NCBI GenBank assembly: GCA_046330415.1
Contig: JAXLSW010000016.1
Span: 87,305 to 151,304 of the forward strand
Direction of reading: 5' to 3'
DNA from: RHKX01 sp046330415
Lineage (GTDB): Bacteria; Actinomycetota; Thermoleophilia; Solirubrobacterales; 70-9
DNA: 64,000 nucleotides
This document shows, in pieces, positions 1 to 8,123 of the stretch. Each line of letters opens with the position of its first letter. Positions within the stretch are counted from its first letter, which is position 1. The position numbers and the translations under genes are program-made. The notes under the pieces are model-generated. The model did not search any database. It saw nothing but the letters and a program-made list of their open reading frames with translations, and was not told the DNA's origin.

Positions 1-807
1 TCGCGCGGCCGTCCCGCCGACCCGCTCCGGCTCGTGCTCTCGCTTCTCGGTCGCGCCGGTGACGGCGCTCGCGTCCGCGCCCTTCGGCTTCGTCAGGTCA
101 GCCGGAGGGTGTTTGACGGCCTCCTTGGCGTAGCGCTTGTGGGCGCGCTTCATCTTCTTCTCGTCGTAGTGCTTGCGCGCCCACGCCGACTCGGGCTTGG
201 CCAACCGCAGCGCTCCGATGAAGCCGACGAGCTGGATGTAGATGCCGACGACGCCCCAGATCAGCTTGCCCTTGCGGAAGCAGATGTAGGCGAGAAAGAG
301 GCCGATCGAGATCGTGATCGCGATCGAGACGATCGCCTCGACGCTGGTGCCGCTGTCCTCGGCGCTGCCGATGCCGAGCGGGTAGACCCCGACGAGCATG
401 AAGCCGCTGGCGATCGTGAAGACGATCACCGCGTCGATCGACTGCCGGCCCTGCTCGGACCAATAGACGTCCTCGAGGTGGAGCCAGAGCGCGAACTCGT
501 CGAGCGTCAGCGCGGCGCCGATCCCGAACATGATCGCCGTCACCTCCAGTGGCGGCTGCAGCGCGATCGAGACGAGCCCCGACACCAGCAGCAGGGAGAT
601 CCCCCAGACGAGATGGTGGATATGGGTGTCGCCGGCTTCGACGTTGCCGAGCCAGGAGAAGCGGTCGGTGCGGATCGAGTGGGTGATGAAGCGGGTGATG
701 CCGAACGTGACGCCGAAGGCGATCAGCATGAACAGGATCGGTTGGTTGCCCTGCTCCACCACGTGCTCGGTGTAGGTGCTCCAAACAGTTGCGAGCGGGA
801 CGTCCAT
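1..807 (-). CDS. Conserved polytopic membrane protein, partial (3' end beyond window)
   Basis: The reading frame opens at an ATG (807) and is still open at base 1, so at least 269 residues are present and the C-terminus is missing. It shows about six hydrophobic segments, an early motif GDTHIHHLVWGI with clustered histidines, an acidic stretch LTLDEFALWLHLEDV, and a basic Lys/Arg-rich cytoplasmic tail. The histidine/aspartate cluster could bind a metal, but this is inference. I do not recognise a named family; such proteins are usually annotated as conserved integral membrane proteins of actinobacteria. The start is supported by a TAGGCT hexamer 8 nt upstream (816-821 complement) and no Shine-Dalgarno. 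Its neighbour at 881-1474 points the same way but begins a separate operon. Confidence 0.75.
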   Translation of the reverse strand, partial: MDVPLATVWSTYTEHVVEQGNQPILFMLIAFGVTFGITRFITHSIRTDRFSWLGNVEAGDTHIHHLVWGISLLLVSGLVSIALQPPLEVTAIMFGIGAALTLDEFALWLHLEDVYWSEQGRQSIDAVIVFTIASGFMLVGVYPLGIGSAEDSGTSVEAIVSIAITISIGLFLAYICFRKGKLIWGVVGIYIQLVGFIGALRLAKPESAWARKHYDEKKMKRAHKRYAKEAVKHPPADLTKPKGADASAVTGATEKREHEPERVGGTAAR

Positions 808-815
808 CGCGGATC

Positions 816-821
816 AGCCTA
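816..821 (-). promoter_or_regulatory. -10-like TAGGCT, leaderless start
   Basis: TAGGCT on the minus strand lies 8 nt before the ATG at 807. It fits the TANNNT spacing seen throughout the window. Confidence 0.5.
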
Positions 822-880
822 CGCGGGCCGGCGTAGTCGCGAGCCGCGCCGGGCCGCGATGACGGGCGCGTGGCGGCGGG

Positions 881-1474
881 CTACCGGGCGACCGGAGGCG
901 CGGCGCGAACGCCGGCGGTTCGCGCCGAGGGCCGAAGTCCCGTCAACCGCAGGCTGCCGAGGAACGCCACCGGAGCCGCCGCGAGCGCGAGCATCGCGAT
1001 CAGCCAGGTGGAGCGCGTATCCGACCCCGAGCCGATCGCGTGGGCGAGTCCGAGGACGAACACGATCCCCGTCCACCTGTGCAGCTTCCTCCAGAGCGCC
1101 GTCCCGATCGAGCTGCGGACGTAGAAGCTCAAGGTGAACGCGAGCGCGAGCCATCCCGCGATGACTCCGAGCCCGGTCCACAGTGGGTTGACGGGCATGG
1201 TGAAAGGAACGGCGATCTCCGCCACCGTGGGGCGCAGGAAGCCGTCGCCGAGCAGCAGCAGGCCGTGGCCGGCGATCGCTCCGACCGAGACCAGCGCCAC
1301 CGCCTCGTGCAGCACCTTGAAGCGGGCCGCCACTCCGGGTCGCTTTCCGATGCGCGTCGAGAGGGCCAGGCCGAAGCCGACCGAGGCCGACGTCAGCAGG
1401 AGCGCGACGATTCCCAGCGATCGGCTCGCGAGCCAGAACAGGTGCGAGGTCGGATCGACCGCGGCCGCGATCAT
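881..1474 (-). CDS. Ferric-reductase-like transmembrane protein
   Basis: A 197-residue polytopic protein with a ferric-reductase/YedZ-like (cytochrome b fold) layout: about six hydrophobic helices with His in helices (KVLHEAV, AGHGLLLL, KLHRWTG, GLAHAIG) that could coordinate b-type hemes. Known members pass electrons across the membrane. The ATG at 1474 overlaps the stop of the upstream apbE gene in an ATGA, so the two are translationally coupled; longer in-frame extensions to 1876 only shadow apbE. Operon order is small membrane protein - apbE - this gene, the arrangement typical of membrane electron-transfer modules whose extracytosolic partner is flavinylated by ApbE. The electron acceptor is not evident. 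Confidence 0.8.
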   Translation of the reverse strand: MIAAAVDPTSHLFWLASRSLGIVALLLTSASVGFGLALSTRIGKRPGVAARFKVLHEAVALVSVGAIAGHGLLLLGDGFLRPTVAEIAVPFTMPVNPLWTGLGVIAGWLALAFTLSFYVRSSIGTALWRKLHRWTGIVFVLGLAHAIGSGSDTRSTWLIAMLALAAAPVAFLGSLRLTGLRPSARTAGVRAAPPVAR

Positions 1475-2433
1475 GCCGCCCCTTCGAGCGCCAACCGGCT
1501 CGTCCCCACCTCGCCGATCAGCTCGACCTCCCCGGAGTCGAGCACCAGAGCGCCGCCGCCGGGAGCGAGTAGGCGGCGCGCCCGGCTGGGTCCGGCGAGG
1601 AGTGCCGTCTTCGCGAGGACTTCGGCCCGGGTCGCGGTCGGCGCGAACGCGGTGGCCTGGACGACCCCGGTCCACGCCGGCAGGCCGGTCGAGGGGTCGA
1701 TCAGGTGGTGGAGGTAGGAGTCGCCCGACCGCCAGATCCGATTCCGGAGACCGCTGGTGGCGACTCCCCCGGCGCTGACTTCGAGGAAGAGCGCCGAACG
1801 TTCGTCGAAGGGGTGGAGAATCTCGACGCTCCGGGCCCGCTGCGAGCGGCCACCGATGCGCAGGTCGCCTCCGCAATCCACGGCGAACGACGTGTACTCG
1901 CGAAGGCGCCTCGAAGTCAGGTCCGCGATCAGCCCCTTGCCGATGCCGCCGCTGTCGATCCGCATCCCGGGAGGGCGGCTCACCAAACCCTGCGCCGGGT
2001 CCGCGCGCACCTCTTGCCAGCGCGCGGTCGGCGCCGCACCCGCCGGCCGGCGCTCGGGCGCGACGGCGAGTGCGCTGCGAAGGTCGGCGGGCTCCGCCCC
2101 GGCGCGGGAGCTCCCGTACCCGATGCGCTCCAGCTGGTTCACCACCGCCGAATCCACGAGCCCGCCGCTGGCGGCTGCGGCTCGCCGCGCCTCGAGCACC
2201 AACCCCGCCACGAGCGGCCCGGCCACGACATCCCGGTCGGCGCTCGCGTTCATCCGCGAGAGCGCGCTGCTCGGCTCGAATCGGGACAGCTCCCGGTGGA
2301 AGCCGCGCATCAACGCCTCCAGCTCCAGCGCCATCAGCTCCGGGGGTGCCGCGGCCTCGGCGGTCGGCGCCCCAATCAGGATCCGCACCCTGGAGCCGAG
2401 CAGATCAAAGCTGCGTTCGACCTCGCTCCGCAT
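1471..2433 (-). CDS. apbE: FAD:protein FMN transferase (ApbE family)
   Basis: A 320-residue ApbE-like protein. Family features seen are RIDSGGIGKGLIADL (about residue 165, the K-G motif), AVDCGGDLRIGG, and the C-terminal HHLIDPSTGLPA block followed by a TRAEVLAKTALLAG metal/FAD-binding segment. ApbE enzymes transfer FMN from FAD to a Ser/Thr of target proteins in a Mg-dependent reaction. No clear signal peptide is visible at the N-terminus (MRSEVERSFDLLGSRV), which is unusual because most ApbE proteins act outside the cytoplasm. The gene starts 1 nt after the stop of the small membrane protein (2435-2755) and overlaps the downstream ferric-reductase-like gene by 4 nt. Confidence 0.9.
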   Translation of the reverse strand: MRSEVERSFDLLGSRVRILIGAPTAEAAAPPELMALELEALMRGFHRELSRFEPSSALSRMNASADRDVVAGPLVAGLVLEARRAAAASGGLVDSAVVNQLERIGYGSSRAGAEPADLRSALAVAPERRPAGAAPTARWQEVRADPAQGLVSRPPGMRIDSGGIGKGLIADLTSRRLREYTSFAVDCGGDLRIGGRSQRARSVEILHPFDERSALFLEVSAGGVATSGLRNRIWRSGDSYLHHLIDPSTGLPAWTGVVQATAFAPTATRAEVLAKTALLAGPSRARRLLAPGGGALVLDSGEVELIGEVGTSRLALEGAA

Positions 2434-2434
2434 C

Positions 2435-2755
2435 TCAGGAGGTGCTGGTCTGGACCGGGGTGGGCAGGGGCGCGGGGGTCGCCGACTGGGCGAGGACGGC
2501 TCCCTCGCCCTCCTCGCCCTCGCCTTCGCTGACCGAGAGCGCGGGCTGGGTCGTCCTCTTGCTCGCGGCCTTCGTCCCCGATCCGATCACGGGATCTCCT
2601 CCGCGCGCCATCTGCAGAGTCAGCCCGCTGAAGATCAGGGCGACGGCGACGGCGCTGATGGCGGCGGCGCGCAGGATGGTCGTCGAGAGCGCGAGTCGCC
2701 GGAGAGGTGGGCGGCGTGGGCGCCGAGGGGGTGGAGGAGGGGGCGCGGATCGCAT
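2435..2755 (-). CDS. Small single-span membrane protein, apbE operon leader gene
   Basis: A 106-residue protein: a Pro/Arg-rich N-terminus, one hydrophobic segment (about residues 29-48), then a hydrophilic Ser/Thr/Glu/Pro-rich outer part. It is the first gene of a tight three-gene operon (1-nt gap to apbE). It lacks a recognisable FMN_bind domain, which is what usually precedes apbE in such operons. The outer part contains DPVIGSGTK, loosely reminiscent of a flavinylation S-G-[AST] core, but that resemblance is weak. The function is unknown; an accessory or electron-carrier role is inferred from context only. Confidence 0.6.
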   Translation of the reverse strand: MRSAPPPPPPRRPRRPPLRRLALSTTILRAAAISAVAVALIFSGLTLQMARGGDPVIGSGTKAASKRTTQPALSVSEGEGEEGEGAVLAQSATPAPLPTPVQTSTS

Positions 2756-2843
2756 GTGGCGAGAATCCCGCGGCTCGCCTATGGCGAGCTAAGCACTTCG
2801 TTAGATGTCTCTGAGATTGCGAGGCGCGGATTCCTCACGCGCC

Positions 2844-2849
2844 TACGAT
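2844..2849 (+). promoter_or_regulatory. -10-like TACGAT, leaderless start of response regulator
   Basis: TACGAT lies 9 nt before the ATG at 2859 with no Shine-Dalgarno, fitting the window-wide leaderless pattern. Confidence 0.45.
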
Positions 2850-2858
2850 CGGACCCCG

Positions 2859-3536
2859 ATGCGCATCCTCATCGCCGAAGACGAGCGCGGCATAGCCGAC
2901 TTCCTCTCGCGCGCCCTCGAATCCGAGGGGTTCGTGACGACGTGCTCTGGCGACGGTGCCGAGGCCGAGGCGCTCGCCCTCGGCGGTGACTTCGACCTGC
3001 TGCTCCTCGACCTGATGCTGCCGCGGCGAAGCGGGCTGGAGGTCCTCGAGACGGTTCGTCGCGAGCGACCCGAGCTCCCGGTGATCGTGCTCACGGCCCT
3101 CGGGCAGAAGCAGGACGTGGTCGAGGGGCTCGATCGTGGCGCGGACGACTACATCACCAAGCCGTTCGACCTCGACGAGCTGCTTGCCCGCGTCCGCGCT
3201 CAGCTCCGCCGTCCGGCTCAGCGAGATCCGACGCGATTGGTCGTCGGTGACCTGGAGCTCGACCTGCGAACCCGGGAGGTGCGAAATCGCGGCGAGGAGG
3301 TCCGGCTGACGACGCGCGAGTTCGAGCTGCTCGTCTACCTGATGCGGCATCCCAATCAGGTCCTCTCTCGCGAGCAGATCTTGAGCGCTGTCTGGGGGTA
3401 CGACTTCGATCCGGGCACGAACGTCCTCAGCGTCTACATCAACTACCTGCGGCGCAAGCTCGAGGTCGACGGCGAGCCGGCGCCGATCGAGACGGTGCGC
3501 TCGGCGGGCATCCGGCTGGTGGGGCCACGTGTCTAG
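2859..3536 (+). CDS. OmpR/PhoB-family response regulator
   Basis: A 225-residue two-domain regulator. The receiver domain (about residues 1-115) has the acidic pocket (ED at 7-8), phospho-acceptor D51 (LLLLDLMLP), switch T79 and K101 (TKPFD). The C-terminal winged helix (about 130-222) carries the usual TTREFELLVYLMRHPNQVLSR and YINYLRRKLE segments. The start chosen is ATG 2859, because the family begins directly with MRILIAEDE; an in-frame upstream start at 2805 would add 18 unrelated residues. It overlaps the downstream histidine kinase by 8 nt, so the pair is co-translated. It is divergent from the apbE operon, which is a candidate target. Confidence 0.95.
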   Translation: MRILIAEDERGIADFLSRALESEGFVTTCSGDGAEAEALALGGDFDLLLLDLMLPRRSGLEVLETVRRERPELPVIVLTALGQKQDVVEGLDRGADDYITKPFDLDELLARVRAQLRRPAQRDPTRLVVGDLELDLRTREVRNRGEEVRLTTREFELLVYLMRHPNQVLSREQILSAVWGYDFDPGTNVLSVYINYLRRKLEVDGEPAPIETVRSAGIRLVGPRV

Positions 3537-4968
3537 GTTCAGATCCCTCGTTCCCTCGGGAATGAGGGCCCGCCTGGTGCTCGCGATCGTGCTCGTCGTC
3601 GCCGTCGTCCTCGGAGGCAGCTTCTTCGCTCTGCACGAGGGGACTGGAGCTGACTTGAAGGGGGCGGTCGACGACCAACTGCGCGCCGACGCGACCGAGT
3701 TCGCCCGCTCAACCGCTTCGAGCGCCCGCACGGAGCGGCAGCTCGAGCGTCGAGCGCGTTCGTTCATCTCGGGGCAGGGCTACCACGGCGACTCGCGGAT
3801 CTTCGTCGTCCAGGTTGGTGATGGGCGTGACGACGTGGTGACCAATGAGCCCGACGCCCTCGACGACACGGGTGAGGAGGAGGGGGAATCGCCCGACGGG
3901 GACGACGCGGCTGGGGGGATGCTCGAGGCCCCGCTCGGTTACGCCACGATCGGCGCGCCGGACGGCGGTCACCTCCGCGTGCTCAGCGAGCGAGTTGGTC
4001 CCGCCGACGCGCCGATCGGGACCTTCCGCGTCGCGCAGTCTCTGACCCCGATCGGCGACGCTCAGGGAAGCCTGAGGGACACACTGCTCGTCGTCGGGAT
4101 CGCCGCCGCCGTACTCCTCGTCGTGGCGGCGCTATGGATCGCGACGCTGGTCACCCGGCCGCTCAGCCGGATCGCCACGTTCGCAAGCGACGTCGAGGCG
4201 AGCGGTCTCGATCGCCGGCTCACCGAGGAGGGTGGGTCCGCGGAGATCCGCAGCCTCACGGTCTCCCTCAACCGGATGCTCGACCGGCTTCAGGCCGCAT
4301 TCGATCGCGAGCGCGAGTTCGTCGCCGATGCCTCCCACGAGCTCCGCACGCCGGTCACGATCGCCCAGGGTGAGCTCGACTTGCTCCGGCGCGACGCGGA
4401 TCCGGGAGAGCGGGAGCGGCTCGAGGTCGTCCGCAGGGAGCTGAAGCGCATGGAGCGGCTGGTGGCCGAGATGCTCACGATCGCCTCCCAGGATGCGGAG
4501 GGCGCGCTTCGGCACGACCGCGTTGACGTCTCCGACCTCCTCTCCGACCTGCGCCGCGACGCACCGCTGATGGGCAGGCGCCGATACGAGATCGCCGACC
4601 TGGGCGGCACCGTCGAGGCCGACCCCGATCGTCTCGCCCAGGTCTTCCGGAACCTTGTGGGGAATGCCGTCGCACACACGGCTGTGGACGGGCTGATTGC
4701 GGTGGCGGCGACGGCGGAGGGCGAGGTCATTCGCTTCGACATCACTGATGACGGCCCCGGCTTCAGCGCCGCGGAGGCCGGGCGGCTGTTCGATCGCTTC
4801 TACCGGACCGAGAGCAGCCGCTCCCAGGGTGGGAGCGGCAGCGGTCTCGGTCTGGCGATCGCCCGCTCCATCGTCGAGGCGCACGGCGGCAGGATCTGGG
4901 CCGAAGCCGGAGGCGAGGAGGGCGGCGGCAGGGTCTCGTTCGAGTTGCCCGGCTACCTGGCCGGCTGA
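3529..4968 (+). CDS. Sensor histidine kinase, cognate to the 2859 regulator
   Basis: A 479-residue kinase with a GTG start inside the regulator gene. The layout is: TM1 at about residues 14-35; an extracytoplasmic sensor loop of about 150 residues with an acidic insert (DDTGEEEGESPDGDD); TM2 at about 184-207; HAMP at about 208-262; HisKA with phospho-acceptor H270 in ADASHELRTP; and HATPase with N box (FRNLVGNAVAHT), G1 (DDGPGF), F box (LFDRFYRT) and G2 (GSGLGLAI). All catalytic boxes are intact. The stimulus is unknown. The last 16 nt overlap the convergent gene 4953-5336. Confidence 0.95.
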   Translation: MSRFRSLVPSGMRARLVLAIVLVVAVVLGGSFFALHEGTGADLKGAVDDQLRADATEFARSTASSARTERQLERRARSFISGQGYHGDSRIFVVQVGDGRDDVVTNEPDALDDTGEEEGESPDGDDAAGGMLEAPLGYATIGAPDGGHLRVLSERVGPADAPIGTFRVAQSLTPIGDAQGSLRDTLLVVGIAAAVLLVVAALWIATLVTRPLSRIATFASDVEASGLDRRLTEEGGSAEIRSLTVSLNRMLDRLQAAFDREREFVADASHELRTPVTIAQGELDLLRRDADPGERERLEVVRRELKRMERLVAEMLTIASQDAEGALRHDRVDVSDLLSDLRRDAPLMGRRRYEIADLGGTVEADPDRLAQVFRNLVGNAVAHTAVDGLIAVAATAEGEVIRFDITDDGPGFSAAEAGRLFDRFYRTESSRSQGGSGSGLGLAIARSIVEAHGGRIWAEAGGEEGGGRVSFELPGYLAG

Positions 4969-5336
4969 GCGATCACCCCGCCTCGGTCGAGGACCGCGCG
5001 AACCGCGGCGACCACGACGGTGGCTTCCAGCAGAAGGGAGATCAGCCCCGAGATCTCCCACTCGCCTTCCTTGTAGCCGGGGAGGCCAGTGGTCCGCGAG
5101 AGCACGAACCCGACCCCCATCCCCGCCGCGACCAGCGCCGCCGCCGTCCACTCCGGGGCCTCGCCGCGCCGGATGATCACCGCGGCGAGAAGCAGGCAGG
5201 AGACGCCTCCGGCGATGAAGAGAGCGCCGACGTAGGTCTTCTCGTCCAAGTACTCGGGTGCGAGAACGAGGTGGAGGATCCCCGTAGCCGCCAGGGCGGC
5301 GACGCCCGCGCGGCTCAGGCTGGACCGGTCTTGCAT
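4953..5336 (-). CDS. Four-helix small membrane protein, unknown
   Basis: A 127-residue protein starting at ATG 5336 (MQDRSSLSRAGV). Four hydrophobic segments are visible, with conserved-looking ILHLVLAPEYLDEK between the first two. A longer frame to 5525 adds only low-complexity, Arg-rich sequence that shadows the opposite gene. No family is recognised. It converges with the histidine kinase (16-nt overlap) and is divergent from the GFA-family gene. A membrane role is inferred from hydropathy only. Confidence 0.65.
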   Translation of the reverse strand: MQDRSSLSRAGVAALAATGILHLVLAPEYLDEKTYVGALFIAGGVSCLLLAAVIIRRGEAPEWTAAALVAAGMGVGFVLSRTTGLPGYKEGEWEISGLISLLLEATVVVAAVRAVLDRGGVIAQPAR

Positions 5337-5436
5337 CTTGCTTCTCCTTCGATCGTGGTCGCCGGGCGGCGACCTTCGCGAGCGAGGATGCGGGCCTCTT
5401 ACAAGACCGGTCGAAGGCGGGGATGAGAGACTCCTA

Positions 5437-5907
5437 ATGTCATCTGAACGAGAGCGAGGGGAAGCGCCGGTGCCCGATGAACCCACGATGCCGCTGACCG
5501 GCCGCTGCTCCTGCGGCGGTGTCACCTACGAGGTCTCCGAGCCCCTTCTCGGGATGGGCCTCTGCTACTGCAAGCGCTGCCAGCGCCGCACCGGGACCGC
5601 GTTCTCGGCCACGACCCTGACGGTGCCCGGGTCGTTCTCGATCACCGCGGGGGAGGAGCTCGTAACCACCTACGTCCCCGGCGGCGACGGCTGGAACAAG
5701 AGCTTCTGCTCGAAGTGCGGCGGCCACCTCTTCACGACCAACCCGGACAACCCCGATCTGCTCGCGGTCCGCGCCGGCACCTTCGACGGCGACCCCGGCG
5801 TCCGCCCGGGCCTGCATCAGTTCACCGACTACGCCTCCGAGTGGTGGCCGGTCCCCGACGACGACCTGCCGCACTTCCCGGAGCGCATGCGGTACCCGGA
5901 CGCCTAG
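5437..5907 (+). CDS. GFA/CENP-V-family zinc-binding protein
   Basis: A 156-residue protein of the glutathione-dependent-formaldehyde-activating (GFA)-like family. Zinc-site cysteines are visible in GRCSCGGV (near residue 20), CYCKRCQRRTG and FCSKCGGHLF, the characteristic CxC / CxxC / CxxC arrangement. Despite the family name, most members have no proven formaldehyde activity. The start is uncertain: ATG 5437 is given, but GTG 5470 is preceded by a better Shine-Dalgarno (GAGGGGAAG) and would shorten the product by 11 residues without touching the domain. It is a single-gene unit facing the convergent gene 5963-7222. Confidence 0.85.
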   Translation: MSSERERGEAPVPDEPTMPLTGRCSCGGVTYEVSEPLLGMGLCYCKRCQRRTGTAFSATTLTVPGSFSITAGEELVTTYVPGGDGWNKSFCSKCGGHLFTTNPDNPDLLAVRAGTFDGDPGVRPGLHQFTDYASEWWPVPDDDLPHFPERMRYPDA

Positions 5908-5962
5908 CGCGAAGCCTGCTCGCGGTCTGACCCGGTGCGGCCCGCTCGCCGCCCGCTCGCGC

Positions 5963-7222
5963 TCAGGCGCCGCGTCTGCGGATCAGCTTGCGGTAGGCGC
6001 CGAAGGCGGGCTTCGGCGAGTAGTCGTCGCGGAGCAGGCCGAAGTACGACTGGAAGTTGGGGCCGGCGCTGTTGTTGTCGCGGAGGCCGAACCAGATCGC
6101 TTCCTCGATGCCGTAGGTGCCGCGGTAGCGGCTCAAAGCCCCCATGAACCCCTTCAGCGCCTGCGCCTGCTCCTCCTCGGTGCGCCCGGGGCCCGTCGGG
6201 TAGCCGAGCTCGTCGACGTGGATCGGCACCCGCGCGCCGAAGCCCGCGAGCGGCATCAGGCACTCGCGCATCTGCGCGATCTGCTCGAGCAGCGCGTCGG
6301 CCGGGTCGGTGAGGGACGAGGGGACGAAGGTGCCCGGGTAGGAGTCGATGCCGACCCAGTCGGTCGCCTTGCGCAGGCGCGCACCTCCGGCGGCGCCGAC
6401 CGCCCGCCAGAACGCGGCGTCGTCGCCGAAGACGCCGTTGCCGTAGGCGAAGTTGAAGCCGACCGTGAGCTGGTCGTAGCCGCGGCGCTTCGCCTCGCGC
6501 GCGGCGGCGGGGACTCCACGCGCAAGCGCCTCGACGGCGTTTGCGTAGGCGCCGTCGGAGGTGTTCGGCGAGAGCGTCAGGTCCGCCTCGTTGGTGATCT
6601 GCAGCGCGGTCACGTGCTCGATCGGCCCGAACGCCCGAACCACCTTGCGCACATAGTCGAGCCACGCACCGATGTCGCCGTTCCGCTCCGGCGCCGGGTG
6701 GTAGCGGACCTGGATCGTCACGTCGATCCCCAGCGACGAGTAGTGCCTCGCCATCCGCCGGAACTCGCGGATGCCGGCGGCGCCGTCTGCCTGGAAGAGC
6801 CGGTTGAGCCGCACGCTCAGGTGCCGCTTGCCACGCTTGCCCTTGAGCCGCAGCAGCGCCTCGTCGCGCAGGCGCTTGTTCTCGGGGACGGTCGGCGTCA
6901 CCTGCGAGGCGCCGGCCTCGCCGGCGAGGCGCGGCCCGACGCCGAACCGAAGCGGCGGCGCCCCGCCCTGCGGTGAGTCGTCGGCGTAGCTCTGCGTGCA
7001 GTCGGGATCGGGGAGGCTTGGCGGGGGCGTCTGCGATGGCGGGATCGCGCCGGGCGCGTCCCAGGGGATCGCGGCCGCAGGCGACGGGGTCGCCGCCGCG
7101 CCCGCGAGCAGCAGCGCCACCGCGACCGCTGCGCGACCGCCCGCCGATCCACCGCGCCCGCCGACGCCCCGGCGGCGCGCGACCGTCCTTCGACCGAGAT
7201 CGATGAAGCGCCCGCTCCTCAC
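5963..7222 (-). CDS. Secreted glycosidase-like TIM-barrel protein
   Basis: A 419-residue exported protein. An Arg-rich n-region and a hydrophobic segment ending PSPAAAIP form a signal peptide. The mature part looks like a clan-A (GH5-like) glycosyl hydrolase barrel: ALQITNEADL (NE, acid/base position) about halfway and IHVDELGYPTG (E, nucleophile position) near three quarters, followed by IWFGLRDNNSAG. The substrate cannot be told. GTG 7222 is chosen because TAGCCT (7230-7235, minus) lies 7 nt upstream; the frame stays open far upstream but only shadows the next gene. It lies 29 nt behind the Ddn-like gene on the same strand, so it has its own start site or is co-transcribed. Confidence 0.75.
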   Translation of the reverse strand: MRSGRFIDLGRRTVARRRGVGGRGGSAGGRAAVAVALLLAGAAATPSPAAAIPWDAPGAIPPSQTPPPSLPDPDCTQSYADDSPQGGAPPLRFGVGPRLAGEAGASQVTPTVPENKRLRDEALLRLKGKRGKRHLSVRLNRLFQADGAAGIREFRRMARHYSSLGIDVTIQVRYHPAPERNGDIGAWLDYVRKVVRAFGPIEHVTALQITNEADLTLSPNTSDGAYANAVEALARGVPAAAREAKRRGYDQLTVGFNFAYGNGVFGDDAAFWRAVGAAGGARLRKATDWVGIDSYPGTFVPSSLTDPADALLEQIAQMRECLMPLAGFGARVPIHVDELGYPTGPGRTEEEQAQALKGFMGALSRYRGTYGIEEAIWFGLRDNNSAGPNFQSYFGLLRDDYSPKPAFGAYRKLIRRRGA

Positions 7223-7229
7223 CGGGCGG

Positions 7230-7235
7230 AGGCTA
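7230..7235 (-). promoter_or_regulatory. -10-like TAGCCT, fixes GTG 7222
   Basis: The minus-strand TAGCCT sits 7 nt before GTG 7222. No Shine-Dalgarno is present, so this motif decides the start. Confidence 0.45.
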
Positions 7236-7251
7236 CGGACGCGCGGGCCGC

Positions 7252-7683
7252 CTAGCGCCGGCTGAACGCGACGACCGGGATCGTGCGCTCGGTGCGCTCG
7301 GCGTAGGAGTCGTAGTCGGGCCACGCCTCCGTCATCGCCTTCCAGAGCCGGTCGCGCTCCTCGCCCTCGACGACCTCCGCTGTGACGGGGATCACCTCGT
7401 CCTTGACCTGGATCTCGATGTCCTCGGGGTTGGCGACGAGGTTCTGGAACCAGATCGGGTCGTGGTCCCAGCCGCCCTTGGAGGCGATCACGACCCAGCG
7501 GCCGTCGTCGGTCACGTGGATCAGCGGGGTCGTCCGCATCTCCCCGGACTTCTTGCCCTTGGTGGTCAGCAGCAGGATCGTCGTGCCGCGCCAGTGGTAG
7601 CCGTGCTCGCCGTCGGTCTCTCTGTAGACGCGCACGTGCTCGGGGCCGAACAGCTGGTCGTCTTCGCTCTCGCTCGCATGCAT
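7252..7683 (-). CDS. Deazaflavin (F420)-dependent nitroreductase-family protein
   Basis: A 143-residue Ddn/DUF385 split beta-barrel protein. The diagnostic run is visible: LLTTKGKKSGEMRTTPL, followed by VIASKGGWDHDPIWFQNLVANP, which binds the F420 phosphate tail in characterised members. The family uses reduced F420 to reduce quinones or nitro compounds. The start at ATG 7683 has TAAGCT 6 nt upstream. Presence of this family implies the host makes F420, as actinobacteria commonly do. Confidence 0.93.
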   Translation of the reverse strand: MHASESEDDQLFGPEHVRVYRETDGEHGYHWRGTTILLLTTKGKKSGEMRTTPLIHVTDDGRWVVIASKGGWDHDPIWFQNLVANPEDIEIQVKDEVIPVTAEVVEGEERDRLWKAMTEAWPDYDSYAERTERTIPVVAFSRR

Positions 7684-7781
7684 CGGGCGAGCTTACGCCC
7701 CTGGAATCGCGGGCCTCCGCTGGTCCGCCCGCGGCTGGCACGATCACCCGCGATGCGATCGGCAGCAGGGAGGCCAGCGAG

Positions 7782-8123
7782 GTGACGTTCGACGAGGCGC
7801 TCGCCGCGCTGCTCACTCTCGTCGGCCAGCGGGTCGAGGTCCACGTGATGGACGCGGGGGAGAGCCCGCACCTCGTCGCCACCTTCGCCGGGACCCTGCA
7901 GGCCGGCTACTCGACGAGCGGTGGCGAGCCCGACGAACGCGAGTCGATCTTCGTCCGCATCGACGCGGGCGAGGAGAACGCCTCGGTCATCCTCGACCGC
8001 GAGGTCTACCGCGAGGCGATCGTCCACCCGGACGGCGCCATGAACCTGCAGATGGGGACCACCGAGCTCGCGGTGATGGCCGCCCCCCGCGACCCCGCCG
8101 ACACCCGCGAGGCCGCCCGGTGA
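7782..8123 (+). CDS. Hypothetical protein coupled to acyl-CoA ligase
   Basis: A 113-residue soluble protein, GTG start with a strong Shine-Dalgarno (AGGGAGG, 7767-7773). It looks like a small all-beta fold with alternating hydrophobic strands (RVEVHVMD, LVATFAGTL, SIFVRID, ASVILDREVY) and an acidic character. The family is not recognised. Its stop overlaps the next gene's GTG (GTGA), so it is translationally coupled to the AMP-forming ligase; a partner or accessory role is inferred from that alone. Confidence 0.6.
   Translation: MTFDEALAALLTLVGQRVEVHVMDAGESPHLVATFAGTLQAGYSTSGGEPDERESIFVRIDAGEENASVILDREVYREAIVHPDGAMNLQMGTTELAVMAAPRDPADTREAAR

Noticed and set aside
2435..2755. FMN_bind protein in the apbE operon
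   Set aside because: The 106-residue protein lacks the FMN_bind core; only a weak SGT resemblance.
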